Source: Apostichopus japonicus
Lineage: Eukaryota > Echinodermata > Holothuroidea > Aspidochirotida > Stichopodidae
Assembly (NCBI RefSeq): GCF_037975245.1
Contig: NC_092563.1
Location: 12,448,001-12,512,000, forward strand
Direction: 5' to 3'
Length of the DNA: 64,000 bases
Each line of letters begins with the position of its first letter. Positions within the stretch are counted from its first letter, which is position 1. The notes beneath the pieces are model-generated. The model was given only the letters and a program-made list of their open reading frames with translations. It did no database searches and was not told where the DNA came from. Made by a program: the position numbers and the translations under genes. Below, piece by piece: positions 9,501 to 22,804 of this stretch.

Positions 9501-9774
9501 TATTTTGTTTCGCGTAAACACAGTAGGTAGGTCATTGCAAAATTTTGCACAACTTGTCAATAGAAACCGATCGGAACTTAAGAGTGAATAGTAAATTTGA
9601 TTTCCGTCTCGCTCGTCGCCTTTCACTGGAAATTTTAATGAAAGTATACATAAGGACGAAAACTGTACCTACAAAAGAAAGGCTTCTTTTGTACAGTGTA
9701 AGGTCACCGCGACGTCTTTTCTGACAAGCTTGATAATATTTGTTCTTCGGGAATGTTGTGTCATTACTTAGCCT
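6518..9774 (+). repeat. Array unit 3, 3257 bp
   Basis: Homopolymers are A 11, T 10, T 13, G 11, the same as unit 1. It is the first copy with G at the unit 1268 position. It has a private C-to-T change at 9704, in the segment after the terminal hairpin. Confidence 0.97.
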
Positions 9775-12700
9775 TTATAAACCGTTAAATGTGGAAACAG
9801 CTATGCTCCTGTTAGAACAACTTCACATTTCTTAAATGCTGATTTACTGAGGCAGGCGTTTGAAAGACAATGTGATACAAACAGGTACGGTAACGTCATA
9901 AACAATGCCACGAGCTCTCCGTGCATTAAAAACGATCGAAATGTGCGGTATTCATGACGGTACACAAAGCAGATAATGCGGATACAGCAGACATAGTCGA
10001 GAATTAAACCTAGTAGCGTGGAGGTTTCAATTATGACATACTAGGACTTTCTACTGGTAAACTTTACTCATTGTCGAATAAATCTATCTAATTTCTACCT
10101 TATCTAGCTTTAACTCTGTATTTAACGTATTATGAGCAAAACAAATATGAAATTCACGACAATTCCATGGGACTTGTTTATTCGTTTAAAAAATAGCTCC
10201 GTTCGAATCTAACGCTCCATTGCTATGGTAACATCGTGAATAATAGCCCTGCCGCTAATGAATAGATGACATGTAGAAGATGGCCATCGATGGCGCTCTC
10301 AACTTCTCGTGCCACGTCTGGCACCTACAAGAAGTAACCGACATATTACTGGCGCAATCCCGACCGAACATGATTTTAACTCTCCTACAGACTTTTCTAC
10401 ACTGATCTCAGAAATCATTATAAGTGCCGTCAAAATGCCTCAGTTGCTAATAGGTACATGTCCATGACGTAACACTGTTCTCGTTGTGCATAAAACTGAA
10501 GTCAAAAGTAAGGCATATACTGATAGGCCTAAACTAGGTATACTGTGCAGACTATGTATAGGCTAACTTCACAGACAGACACACATGCATACAGAAAACT
10601 TCAGATCATGTAAAATATCACTAACCGTAATCACGTTATGTTAACTATGTCTTCAAATGTCGTCCTTTTCTTCTCTGCAACCCCGGGCCGTCATTGGAGT
10701 CGTTCGAACACACTAAATTAAGGCGAAGAACGACGTCAAGATATATCCAACGTCTAGACTACACTGCTTGCAATGGAGAGAGAACTGCCCAGTACAGTAC
10801 AGTACGTGTTGATATGAACGCCTACAAAATGACAACAAATATTTTCCATTGAAAACCACTGTGTATGACGGTATAGTAAACACTGGTATATAGATCAACG
10901 CACACGCGCGCACGGAGGTATTATGTACATACAGCATGCAATGCAGACAAATATTTCGGAGCGCGCGCTTCTGATTTTGTGCCGATATTCTAGTGGGCGC
11001 TCTTGTATCACTGTTTGCATGCGCGCACGGACAAGATAGACGCCAGACTATCACGCTGTAGCTACTAAACCTTTACTTACATGTGTACAGCAGTAGACTA
11101 CTGTGATGGTTGCATGCGGCAGTTTAATTTTGTGTGCACAATATGTCAGCATTGTACGGTGGCTTAATGAGGACATAGGAAAGAAAAACAGTGTCCCGAA
11201 ATCTCACAATGTTGTCTTTTTATCTCAAATGTTGCCTCTTTTTTTCCCTTCAAAATTTGGATCCAATAACAAAAGTCCAAATGTAGAGACAAAAAGTCCA
11301 AATTTTTCAGATTTGAGCAGACTTGTTTCCTTTCCTAGGTCCCTATTAAGCCACCGTAGTATTGTAACTATTCTATGGTAAAAAAAAAAATGTACAAATC
11401 GAACGGAATTGCTAATGTTAAGAGACTGGCCTTTATAATCGCTGTAAAGTCAGAACGCGACGGTGTTTATTCCAGTCACGGTTGGCAGCCCTCTTAGGGT
11501 TTTAATCAGGAGCTTTCTATTTTATAGCTGTTGTAGGTGTCGTACCAGAAGTAATCCTTCCAGTATCTTACACACTAAGTCCGTCACGTTTAGGGTCCGC
11601 TAAAGTATAGCTAGAAGTTGTCAACTGACAAATCATACCCCAACGTTGATATCTGAGGGCTTGGCCTGTCAGGGTGCATGCACATTTCTATATCATGACG
11701 CAGTTTAGACTTTGAGCTAGAAGAGGAGCAAGTTAAGCACACTGAACCGTCTGCTCGCACGGAGAAACATATCCAGATTTAAACACAGAATTTCTTAACT
11801 GCTCTGTGTCACCTCCAATCCTCCTTATTTGCACACCATCTCTACTTTGATTTAGGCGCTTCCACATCAAGACATTCAAAACGATCGTGGTGACTGGAAA
11901 TATGCCAAAACTTCAAGCACTGCGTTAGGTCATTTTACGTCTAGTGTGTGTGTGTGCTTTTGCTTTACTTGTCTTTTCGTGTTTTTGTTTTTCTTGTTTT
12001 TTTTTTCGTTTTTTTTTTTTCACGGTTAAACTTTTGTGCGAATGTACAATACTCCAGTTGGGGCATGGTATGCATTCATATCACATTGTTTTGGAACAAT
12101 CTGGAACTCTAAGTATTATTTCGACCCAAGAATCAACAGGCTGGCGTGGTGGCCTGAACGGTTGGAAGACAGCACTGCGCGTCGGTGTTTGTTGTCAGGC
12201 TGTGTGAATCGCGCCGATCGGATGACAGACACTGCTTTGTTTATAATGGCATCGCCAAGGTGGAATTTTTATACGGGCCTAGGATCCCAATTCCGTATCC
12301 TCCCTTAGTTCGCAAAAGCATCCGGGAGATTACGATGAGAGTCCGGCCTTCGGGCCAGAAGTGGGCTAGCTGACTTGCAATGGAGAGCTCACGTCGATTC
12401 GGACTGGGTTGATGTTCAACGTTCAGTGAAACCATGGCCTCGATGAGGCGTAATCTCTTGTTAATTTTAGCTTTCTGTCTTCAATTTTATAAAACAATAA
12501 TTCAAATTAATTATTGCCTTTTTCATTCATCTTTTTCTCGCTAAGTAATCACAATTTATTTAAGATTAAATTGATGCTCATGTTTGCCTAGGTTCGATTC
12601 CCCGCCGAAGCACTATTTTATTTTATATGTTATTATTATTATTTATTTTTGGGGGTTGTTGTTAATATCTGCATGTATATACATGGTGTTTTAAATGTGT

Positions 12701-13033
12701 TTTGCTTTGTTTGTTTGTCTGTTTTTTTATTGGGGGGGGGGGGGGTTGTTTCTATTTGGTATTTTGTTTCGCGTAAACACAGTAGGTAGGTCATTGCAAA
12801 ATTTTGCACAACTTGTCAATAGAAACCGATCGGAACTTAAGAGTGAATAGTAAATTTGATTTCCGTCTCGCTCGTCGCCTTTCACTGGAAATTTTAATGA
12901 AAGTATACATAAGGACGAAAACTGTACCTACAAAAGAAAGGCTTCTTTTGTACAGTGTAAGGCCACCGCGACATCTTTTCTGACAAGCTTGATAATATTT
13001 GTTCTTCGGGAATGTTGTGTCATTACTTAGCCT
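9775..13033 (+). repeat. Array unit 4, 3259 bp
   Basis: Homopolymers are A 11, T 10, T 12, G 14. A private G-to-A change at 12973 turns the usual GACGTC near the unit end into GACATC. Confidence 0.97.
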
Positions 13034-16000
13034 TTATAAACCGTTAAATGTGGAAACAGCTATGCTCCTGTTAGAACAACTTCACATTTCTTAAATGCTG
13101 ATTTACTGAGGCAGGCGTTTGAAAGACAATGTGATACAAACAGGTACGGTAACGTCATAAACAATGCCACGAGCTCTCCGTGCATTAAAAACGATCGAAA
13201 TGTGCGGTATTCATGACGGTACACAAAGCAGATAATGCGGATACAGCAGACATAGTCGAGAATTAAACCTAGTAGCGTGGAGGTTTCAATTATGACATAC
13301 TAGGACTTTCTACTGGTAAACTTTACTCATTGTCGAATAAATCTATCTAATTTCTACCTTATCTAGCTTTAACTCTGTATTTAACGTATTATGAGCAAAA
13401 CAAATATGAAATTCACGACAATTCCATGGGACTTGTTTATTCGTTTAAAAAATAGCTCCGTTCGAATCTAACGCTCCATTGCTATGGTAACATCGTGAAT
13501 AATAGCCCTGCCGCTAATGAATAGATGACATGTAGAAGATGGCCATCGATGGCGCTCTCAACTTCTCGTGCCACGTCTGGCACCTACAAGAAGTAACCGA
13601 CATATTACTGGCGCAATCCCGACCGAACATGATTTTAACTCTCCTACAGACTTTTCTACACTGATCTCAGAAATCATTATAAGTGCCGTCAAAATGCCTC
13701 AGTTGCTAATAGGTACATGTCCATGACGTAACACTGTTCTCGTTGTGCATAAAACTGAAGTCAAAAGTAAGGCATATACTGATAGGCCTAAACTAGGTAT
13801 ACTGTGCAGACTATGTATAGGCTAACTTCACAGACAGACACACATGCATACAGAAAACTTCAGATCATGTAAAATATCACTAACCGTAATCACGTTATGT
13901 TAACTATGTCTTCAAATGTCGTCCTTTTCTTCTCTGCAACCCCGGGCCGTCATTGGAGTCGTTCGAACACACTAAATTAAGGCGAAGAACGACGTCAAGA
14001 TATATCCAACGTCTAGACTACACTGCTTGCAATGGAGAGAGAACTGCCCAGTACAGTACAGTACGTGTTGATATGAACGCCTACAAAATGACAACAAATA
14101 TTTTCCATTGAAAACCACTGTGTATGACGGTATAGTAAACACTGGTATATAGATCAACGCACACGCGCGCACGGAGGTATTATGTACATACAGCATGCAA
14201 TGCAGACAAATATTTCGGAGCGCGCGCTTCTGATTTTGTGCCGATATTCTAGTGGGCGCTCTTGTATCACTGTTTGCATGCGCGCACGGACAAGATAGAC
14301 GCCAGACTATCACGCTGTAGCTACTAAACCTTTACTTACATGTGTACAGCAGTAGACTACTGTGATGGTTGCATGCGGCAGTTTAATTTTGTGTGCACAA
14401 TATGTCAGCATTGTACGGTGGCTTAATGAGGACATAGGAAAGAAAAACAGTGTCCCGAAATCTCACAATGTTGTCTTTTTATCTCAAATGTTGCCTCTTT
14501 TTTTCCCTTCAAAATTTGGATCCAATAACAAAAGTCCAAATGTAGAGACAAAAAGTCCAAATTTTTCAGATTTGAGCAGACTTGTTTCCTTTCCTAGGTC
14601 CCTATTAAGCCACCGTAGTATTGTAACTATTCTATGGTAAAAAAAAAAATGTACAAATCGAACGGAATTGCTAATGTTAAGAGACTGGCCTTTATAATCG
14701 CTGTAAAGTCAGAACGCGACGGTGTTTATTCCAGTCACGGTTGGCAGCCCTCTTAGGGTTTTAATCAGGAGCTTTCTATTTTATAGCTGTTGTAGGTGTC
14801 GTACCAGAAGTAATCCTTCCAGTATCTTACACACTAAGTCCGTCACGTTTAGGGTCCGCTAAAGTATAGCTAGAAGTTGTCAACTGACAAATCATACCCC
14901 AACGTTGATATCTGAGGGCTTGGCCTGTCAGGGTGCATGCACATTTCTATATCATGACGCAGTTTAGACTTTGAGCTAGAAGAGGAGCAAGTTAAGCACA
15001 CTGAACCGTCTGCTCGCACGGAGAAACATATCCAGATTTAAACACAGAATTTCTTAACTGCTCTGTGTCACCTCCAATCCTCCTTATTTGCACACCATCT
15101 CTACTTTGATTTAGGCGCTTCCACATCAAGACATTCAAAACGATCGTGGTGACTGGAAATATGCCAAAACTTCAAGCACTGCGTTAGGTCATTTTACGTC
15201 TAGTGTGTGTGTGTGCTTTTGCTTTACTTGTCTTTTCGTGTTTTTGTTTTTCTTGTTTTTTTTTTCGTTTTTTTTTTTTTCACGGTTAAACTTTTGTGCG
15301 AATGTACAATACTCCAGTTGGGGCATGGTATGCATTCATATCACATTGTTTTGGAACAATCTGGAACTCTAAGTATTATTTCGACCCAAGAATCAACAGG
15401 CTGGCGTGGTGGCCTGAACGGTTGGAAGACAGCACTGCGCGTCGGTGTTTGTTGTCAGGCTGTGTGAATCGCGCCGATCGGATGACAGACACTGCTTTGT
15501 TTATAATGGCATCGCCAAGGTGGAATTTTTATACGGGCCTAGGATCCCAATTCCGTATCCTCCCTTAGTTCGCAAAAGCATCCGGGAGATTACGATGAGA
15601 GTCCGGCCTTCGGGCCAGAAGTGGGCTAGCTGACTTGCAATGGAGAGCTCACGTCGATTCGGACTGGGTTGATGTTCAACGTTCAGTGAAACCATGGCCT
15701 CGATGAGGCGTAATCTCTTGTTAATTTTAGCTTTCTGTCTTCAATTTTATAAAACAATAATTCAAATTAATTATTGCCTTTTTCATTCATCTTTTTCTCG
15801 CTAAGTAATCACAATTTATTTAAGATTAAATTGATGCTCATGTTTGCCTAGGTTCGATTCCCCGCCGAAGCACTATTTTATTTTATATGTTATTATTATT
15901 ATTTATTTTTGGGGGTTGTTGTTAATATCTGCATGTATATACATGGTGTTTTAAATGTGTTTTGCTTTGTTTGTTTGTCTGTTTTTTTATTGGGGGGGGG

Positions 16001-16289
16001 GTTGTTTCTATTTGGTATTTTGTTTCGCGTAAACACAGTAGGTAGGTCATTGCAAAATTTTGCACAACTTGTCAATAGAAACCGATCGGAACTTAAGAGT
16101 GAATAGTAAATTTGATTTCCGTCTCGCTCGTCGCCTTTCACTGGAAATTTTAATGAAAGTATACATAAGGACGAAAACTGTACCTACAAAAGAAAGGCTT
16201 CTTTTGTACAGTGTAAGGCCACCGCGACGTCTTTTCTGACAAGCTTGATAATATTTGTTCTTCGGGAATGTTGTGTCATTACTTAGCCT
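13034..16289 (+). repeat. Array unit 5, 3256 bp
   Basis: Homopolymers are A 11, T 10, T 13, G 10. This length haplotype is identical to that of the next copy. No private substitution was noticed. Confidence 0.97.
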
Positions 16290-19200
16290 TTATAAACCGT
16301 TAAATGTGGAAACAGCTATGCTCCTGTTAGAACAACTTCACATTTCTTAAATGCTGATTTACTGAGGCAGGCGTTTGAAAGACAATGTGATACAAACAGG
16401 TACGGTAACGTCATAAACAATGCCACGAGCTCTCCGTGCATTAAAAACGATCGAAATGTGCGGTATTCATGACGGTACACAAAGCAGATAATGCGGATAC
16501 AGCAGACATAGTCGAGAATTAAACCTAGTAGCGTGGAGGTTTCAATTATGACATACTAGGACTTTCTACTGGTAAACTTTACTCATTGTCGAATAAATCT
16601 ATCTAATTTCTACCTTATCTAGCTTTAACTCTGTATTTAACGTATTATGAGCAAAACAAATATGAAATTCACGACAATTCCATGGGACTTGTTTATTCGT
16701 TTAAAAAATAGCTCCGTTCGAATCTAACGCTCCATTGCTATGGTAACATCGTGAATAATAGCCCTGCCGCTAATGAATAGATGACATGTAGAAGATGGCC
16801 ATCGATGGCGCTCTCAACTTCTCGTGCCACGTCTGGCACCTACAAGAAGTAACCGACATATTACTGGCGCAATCCCGACCGAACATGATTTTAACTCTCC
16901 TACAGACTTTTCTACACTGATCTCAGAAATCATTATAAGTGCCGTCAAAATGCCTCAGTTGCTAATAGGTACATGTCCATGACGTAACACTGTTCTCGTT
17001 GTGCATAAAACTGAAGTCAAAAGTAAGGCATATACTGATAGGCCTAAACTAGGTATACTGTGCAGACTATGTATAGGCTAACTTCACAGACAGACACACA
17101 TGCATACAGAAAACTTCAGATCATGTAAAATATCACTAACCGTAATCACGTTATGTTAACTATGTCTTCAAATGTCGTCCTTTTCTTCTCTGCAACCCCG
17201 GGCCGTCATTGGAGTCGTTCGAACACACTAAATTAAGGCGAAGAACGACGTCAAGATATATCCAACGTCTAGACTACACTGCTTGCAATGGAGAGAGAAC
17301 TGCCCAGTACAGTACAGTACGTGTTGATATGAACGCCTACAAAATGACAACAAATATTTTCCATTGAAAACCACTGTGTATGACGGTATAGTAAACACTG
17401 GTATATAGATCAACGCACACGCGCGCACGGAGGTATTATGTACATACAGCATGCAATGCAGACAAATATTTCGGAGCGCGCGCTTCTGATTTTGTGCCGA
17501 TATTCTAGTGGGCGCTCTTGTATCACTGTTTGCATGCGCGCACGGACAAGATAGACGCCAGACTATCACGCTGTAGCTACTAAACCTTTACTTACATGTG
17601 TACAGCAGTAGACTACTGTGATGGTTGCATGCGGCAGTTTAATTTTGTGTGCACAATATGTCAGCATTGTACGGTGGCTTAATGAGGACATAGGAAAGAA
17701 AAACAGTGTCCCGAAATCTCACAATGTTGTCTTTTTATCTCAAATGTTGCCTCTTTTTTTCCCTTCAAAATTTGGATCCAATAACAAAAGTCCAAATGTA
17801 GAGACAAAAAGTCCAAATTTTTCAGATTTGAGCAGACTTGTTTCCTTTCCTAGGTCCCTATTAAGCCACCGTAGTATTGTAACTATTCTATGGTAAAAAA
17901 AAAAATGTACAAATCGAACGGAATTGCTAATGTTAAGAGACTGGCCTTTATAATCGCTGTAAAGTCAGAACGCGACGGTGTTTATTCCAGTCACGGTTGG
18001 CAGCCCTCTTAGGGTTTTAATCAGGAGCTTTCTATTTTATAGCTGTTGTAGGTGTCGTACCAGAAGTAATCCTTCCAGTATCTTACACACTAAGTCCGTC
18101 ACGTTTAGGGTCCGCTAAAGTATAGCTAGAAGTTGTCAACTGACAAATCATACCCCAACGTTGATATCTGAGGGCTTGGCCTGTCAGGGTGCATGCACAT
18201 TTCTATATCATGACGCAGTTTAGACTTTGAGCTAGAAGAGGAGCAAGTTAAGCACACTGAACCGTCTGCTCGCACGGAGAAACATATCCAGATTTAAACA
18301 CAGAATTTCTTAACTGCTCTGTGTCACCTCCAATCCTCCTTATTTGCACACCATCTCTACTTTGATTTAGGCGCTTCCACATCAAGACATTCAAAACGAT
18401 CGTGGTGACTGGAAATATGCCAAAACTTCAAGCACTGCGTTAGGTCATTTTACGTCTAGTGTGTGTGTGTGCTTTTGCTTTACTTGTCTTTTCGTGTTTT
18501 TGTTTTTCTTGTTTTTTTTTTCGTTTTTTTTTTTTTCACGGTTAAACTTTTGTGCGAATGTACAATACTCCAGTTGGGGCATGGTATGCATTCATATCAC
18601 ATTGTTTTGGAACAATCTGGAACTCTAAGTATTATTTCGACCCAAGAATCAACAGGCTGGCGTGGTGGCCTGAACGGTTGGAAGACAGCACTGCGCGTCG
18701 GTGTTTGTTGTCAGGCTGTGTGAATCGCGCCGATCGGATGACAGACACTGCTTTGTTTATAATGGCATCGCCAAGGTGGAATTTTTATACGGGCCTAGGA
18801 TCCCAATTCCGTATCCTCCCTTAGTTCGCAAAAGCATCCGGGAGATTACGATGAGAGTCCGGCCTTCGGGCCAGAAGTGGGCTAGCTGACTTGCAATGGA
18901 GAGCTCACGTCGATTCGGACTGGGTTGATGTTCAACGTTCAGTGAAACCATGGCCTCGATGAGGCGTAATCTCTTGTTAATTTTAGCTTTCTGTCTTCAA
19001 TTTTATAAAACAATAATTCAAATTAATTATTGCCTTTTTCATTCATCTTTTTCTCGCTAAGTAATCACAATTTATTTAAGATTAAATTGATGCTCATGTT
19101 TGCCTAGGTTCGATTCCCCGCCGAAGCACTATTTTATTTTATATGTTATTATTATTATTTATTTTTGGGGGTTGTTGTTAATATCTGCATGTATATACAT

Positions 19201-19545
19201 GGTGTTTTAAATGTGTTTTGCTTTGTTTGTTTGTCTGTTTTTTTATTGGGGGGGGGGTTGTTTCTATTTGGTATTTTGTTTCGCGTAAACACAGTAGGTA
19301 GGTCATTGCAAAATTTTGCACAACTTGTCAATAGAAACCGATCGGAACTTAAGAGTGAATAGTAAATTTGATTTCCGTCTCGCTCGTCGCCTTTCACTGG
19401 AAATTTTAATGAAAGTATACATAAGGACGAAAACTGTACCTACAAAAGAAAGGCTTCTTTTGTACAGTGTAAGGCCACCGCGACGTCTTTTCTGACAAGC
19501 TTGATAATATTTGTTCTTCGGGAATGTTGTGTCATTACTTAGCCT
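16290..19545 (+). repeat. Array unit 6, 3256 bp
   Basis: Homopolymers are A 11, T 10, T 13, G 10, identical to unit 5; these two have the shortest G runs in the window. No private substitution was noticed. Confidence 0.97.
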
Positions 19546-22500
19546 TTATAAACCGTTAAATGTGGAAACAGCTATGCTCCTGTTAGAACAACTTCACATT
19601 TCTTAAATGCTGATTTACTGAGGCAGGCGTTTGAAAGACAATGTGATACAAACAGGTACGGTAACGTCATAAACAATGCCACGAGCTCTCCGTGCATTAA
19701 AAACGATCGAAATGTGCGGTATTCATGACGGTACACAAAGCAGATAATGCGGATACAGCAGACATAGTCGAGAATTAAACCTAGTAGCGTGGAGGTTTCA
19801 ATTATGACATACTAGGACTTTCTACTGGTAAACTTTACTCATTGTCGAATAAATCTATCTAATTTCTACCTTATCTAGCTTTAACTCTGTATTTAACGTA
19901 TTATGAGCAAAACAAATATGAAATTCACGACAATTCCATGGGACTTGTTTATTCGTTTAAAAAATAGCTCCGTTCGAATCTAACGCTCCATTGCTATGGT
20001 AACATCGTGAATAATAGCCCTGCCGCTAATGAATAGATGACATGTAGAAGATGGCCATCGATGGCGCTCTCAACTTCTCGTGCCACGTCTGGCACCTACA
20101 AGAAGTAACCGACATATTACTGGCGCAATCCCGACCGAACATGATTTTAACTCTCCTACAGACTTTTCTACACTGATCTCAGAAATCATTATAAGTGCCG
20201 TCAAAATGCCTCAGTTGCTAATAGGTACATGTCCATGACGTAACACTGTTCTCGTTGTGCATAAAACTGAAGTCAAAAGTAAGGCATATACTGATAGGCC
20301 TAAACTAGGTATACTGTGCAGACTATGTATAGGCTAACTTCACAGACAGACACACATGCATACAGAAAACTTCAGATCATGTAAAATATCACTAACCGTA
20401 ATCACGTTATGTTAACTATGTCTTCAAATGTCGTCCTTTTCTTCTCTGCAACCCCGGGCCGTCATTGGAGTCGTTCGAACACACTAAATTAAGGCGAAGA
20501 ACGACGTCAAGATATATCCAACGTCTAGACTACACTGCTTGCAATGGAGAGAGAACTGCCCAGTACAGTACAGTACGTGTTGATATGAACGCCTACAAAA
20601 TGACAACAAATATTTTCCATTGAAAACCACTGTGTATGACGGTATAGTAAACACTGGTATATAGATCAACGCACACGCGCGCACGGAGGTATTATGTACA
20701 TACAGCATGCAATGCAGACAAATATTTCGGAGCGCGCGCTTCTGATTTTGTGCCGATATTCTAGTGGGCGCTCTTGTATCACTGTTTGCATGCGCGCACG
20801 GACAAGATAGACGCCAGACTATCACGCTGTAGCTACTAAACCTTTACTTACATGTGTACAGCAGTAGACTACTGTGATGGTTGCATGCGGCAGTTTAATT
20901 TTGTGTGCACAATATGTCAGCATTGTACGGTGGCTTAATGAGGACATAGGAAAGAAAAACAGTGTCCCGAAATCTCACAATGTTGTCTTTTTATCTCAAA
21001 TGTTGCCTCTTTTTTTCCCTTCAAAATTTGGATCCAATAACAAAAGTCCAAATGTAGAGACAAAAAGTCCAAATTTTTCAGATTTGAGCAGACTTGTTTC
21101 CTTTCCTAGGTCCCTATTAAGCCACCGTAGTATTGTAACTATTCTATGGTAAAAAAAAAAATGTACAAATCGAACGGAATTGCTAATGTTAAGAGACTGG
21201 CCTTTATAATCGCTGTAAAGTCAGAACGCGACGGTGTTTATTCCAGTCACGGTTGGCAGCCCTCTTAGGGTTTTAATCAGGAGCTTTCTATTTTATAGCT
21301 GTTGTAGGTGTCGTACCAGAAGTAATCCTTCCAGTATCTTACACACTAAGTCCGTCACGTTTAGGGTCCGCTAAAGTATAGCTAGAAGTTGTCAACTGAC
21401 AAATCATACCCCAACGTTGATATCTGAGGGCTTGGCCTGTCAGGGTGCATGCACATTTCTATATCATGACGCAGTTTAGACTTTGAGCTAGAAGAGGAGC
21501 AAGTTAAGCACACTGAACCGTCTGCTCGCACGGAGAAACATATCCAGATTTAAACACAGAATTTCTTAACTGCTCTGTGTCACCTCCAATCCTCCTTATT
21601 TGCACACCATCTCTACTTTGATTTAGGCGCTTCCACATCAAGACATTCAAAACGATCGTGGTGACTGGAAATATGCCAAAACTTCAAGCACTGCGTTAGG
21701 TCATTTTACGTCTAGTGTGTGTGTGTGCTTTTGCTTTACTTGTCTTTTCGTGTTTTTGTTTTTCTTGTTTTTTTTTTCGTTTTTTTTTTTTTCACGGTTA
21801 AACTTTTGTGCGAATGTACAATACTCCAGTTGGGGCATGGTATGCATTCATATCACATTGTTTTGGAACAATCTGGAACTCTAAGTATTATTTCGACCCA
21901 AGAATCAACAGGCTGGCGTGGTGGCCTGAACGGTTGGAAGACAGCACTGCGCGTCGGTGTTTGTTGTCAGGCTGTGTGAATCGCGCCGATCGGATGACAG
22001 ACACTGCTTTGTTTATAATGGCATCGCCAAGGTGGAATTTTTATACGGGCCTAGGATCCCAATTCCGTATCCTCCCTTAGTTCGCAAAAGCATCCGGGAG
22101 ATTACGATGAGAGTCCGGCCTTCGGGCCAGAAGTGGGCTAGCTGACTTGCAATGGAGAGCTCACGTCGATTCGGACTGGGTTGATGTTCAACGTTCAGTG
22201 AAACCATGGCCTCGATGAGGCGTAATCTCTTGTTAATTTTAGCTTTCTGTCTTCAATTTTATAAAACAATAATTCAAATTAATTATTGCCTTTTTCATTC
22301 ATCTTTTTCTCGCTAAGTAATCACAATTTATTTAAGATTAAATTGATGCTCATGTTTGCCTAGGTTCGATTCCCCGCCGAAGCACTATTTTATTTTATAT
22401 GTTATTATTATTATTTATTTTTGGGGGTTGTTGTTAATATCTGCATGTATATACATGGTGTTTTAAATGTGTTTTGCTTTGTTTGTTTGTCTGTTTTTTT

Positions 22501-22804
22501 ATTGGGGGGGGGGGGGTTGTTTCTATTTGGTATTTTGTTTCGCGTAAACACAGTAGGTAGGTCATTGCAAAATTTTGCACAACTTGTCAATAGAAACCGA
22601 TCGGAACTTAAGAGTGAATAGTAAATTTGATTTCCGTCTCGCTCGTCGCCTTTCACTGGAAATTTTAATGAAAGTATACATAAGGACGAAAACTGTACCT
22701 ACAAAAGAAAGGCTTCTTTTGTACAGTGTAAGGCCACCGCGACGTCTTTTCTGACAAGCTTGATAATATTTGTTCTTCGGGAATGTTGTGTCATTACTTA
22801 GCCT
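19546..22804 (+). repeat. Array unit 7, 3259 bp
   Basis: Homopolymers are A 11, T 10, T 13, G 13. No private substitution was noticed. Confidence 0.97.
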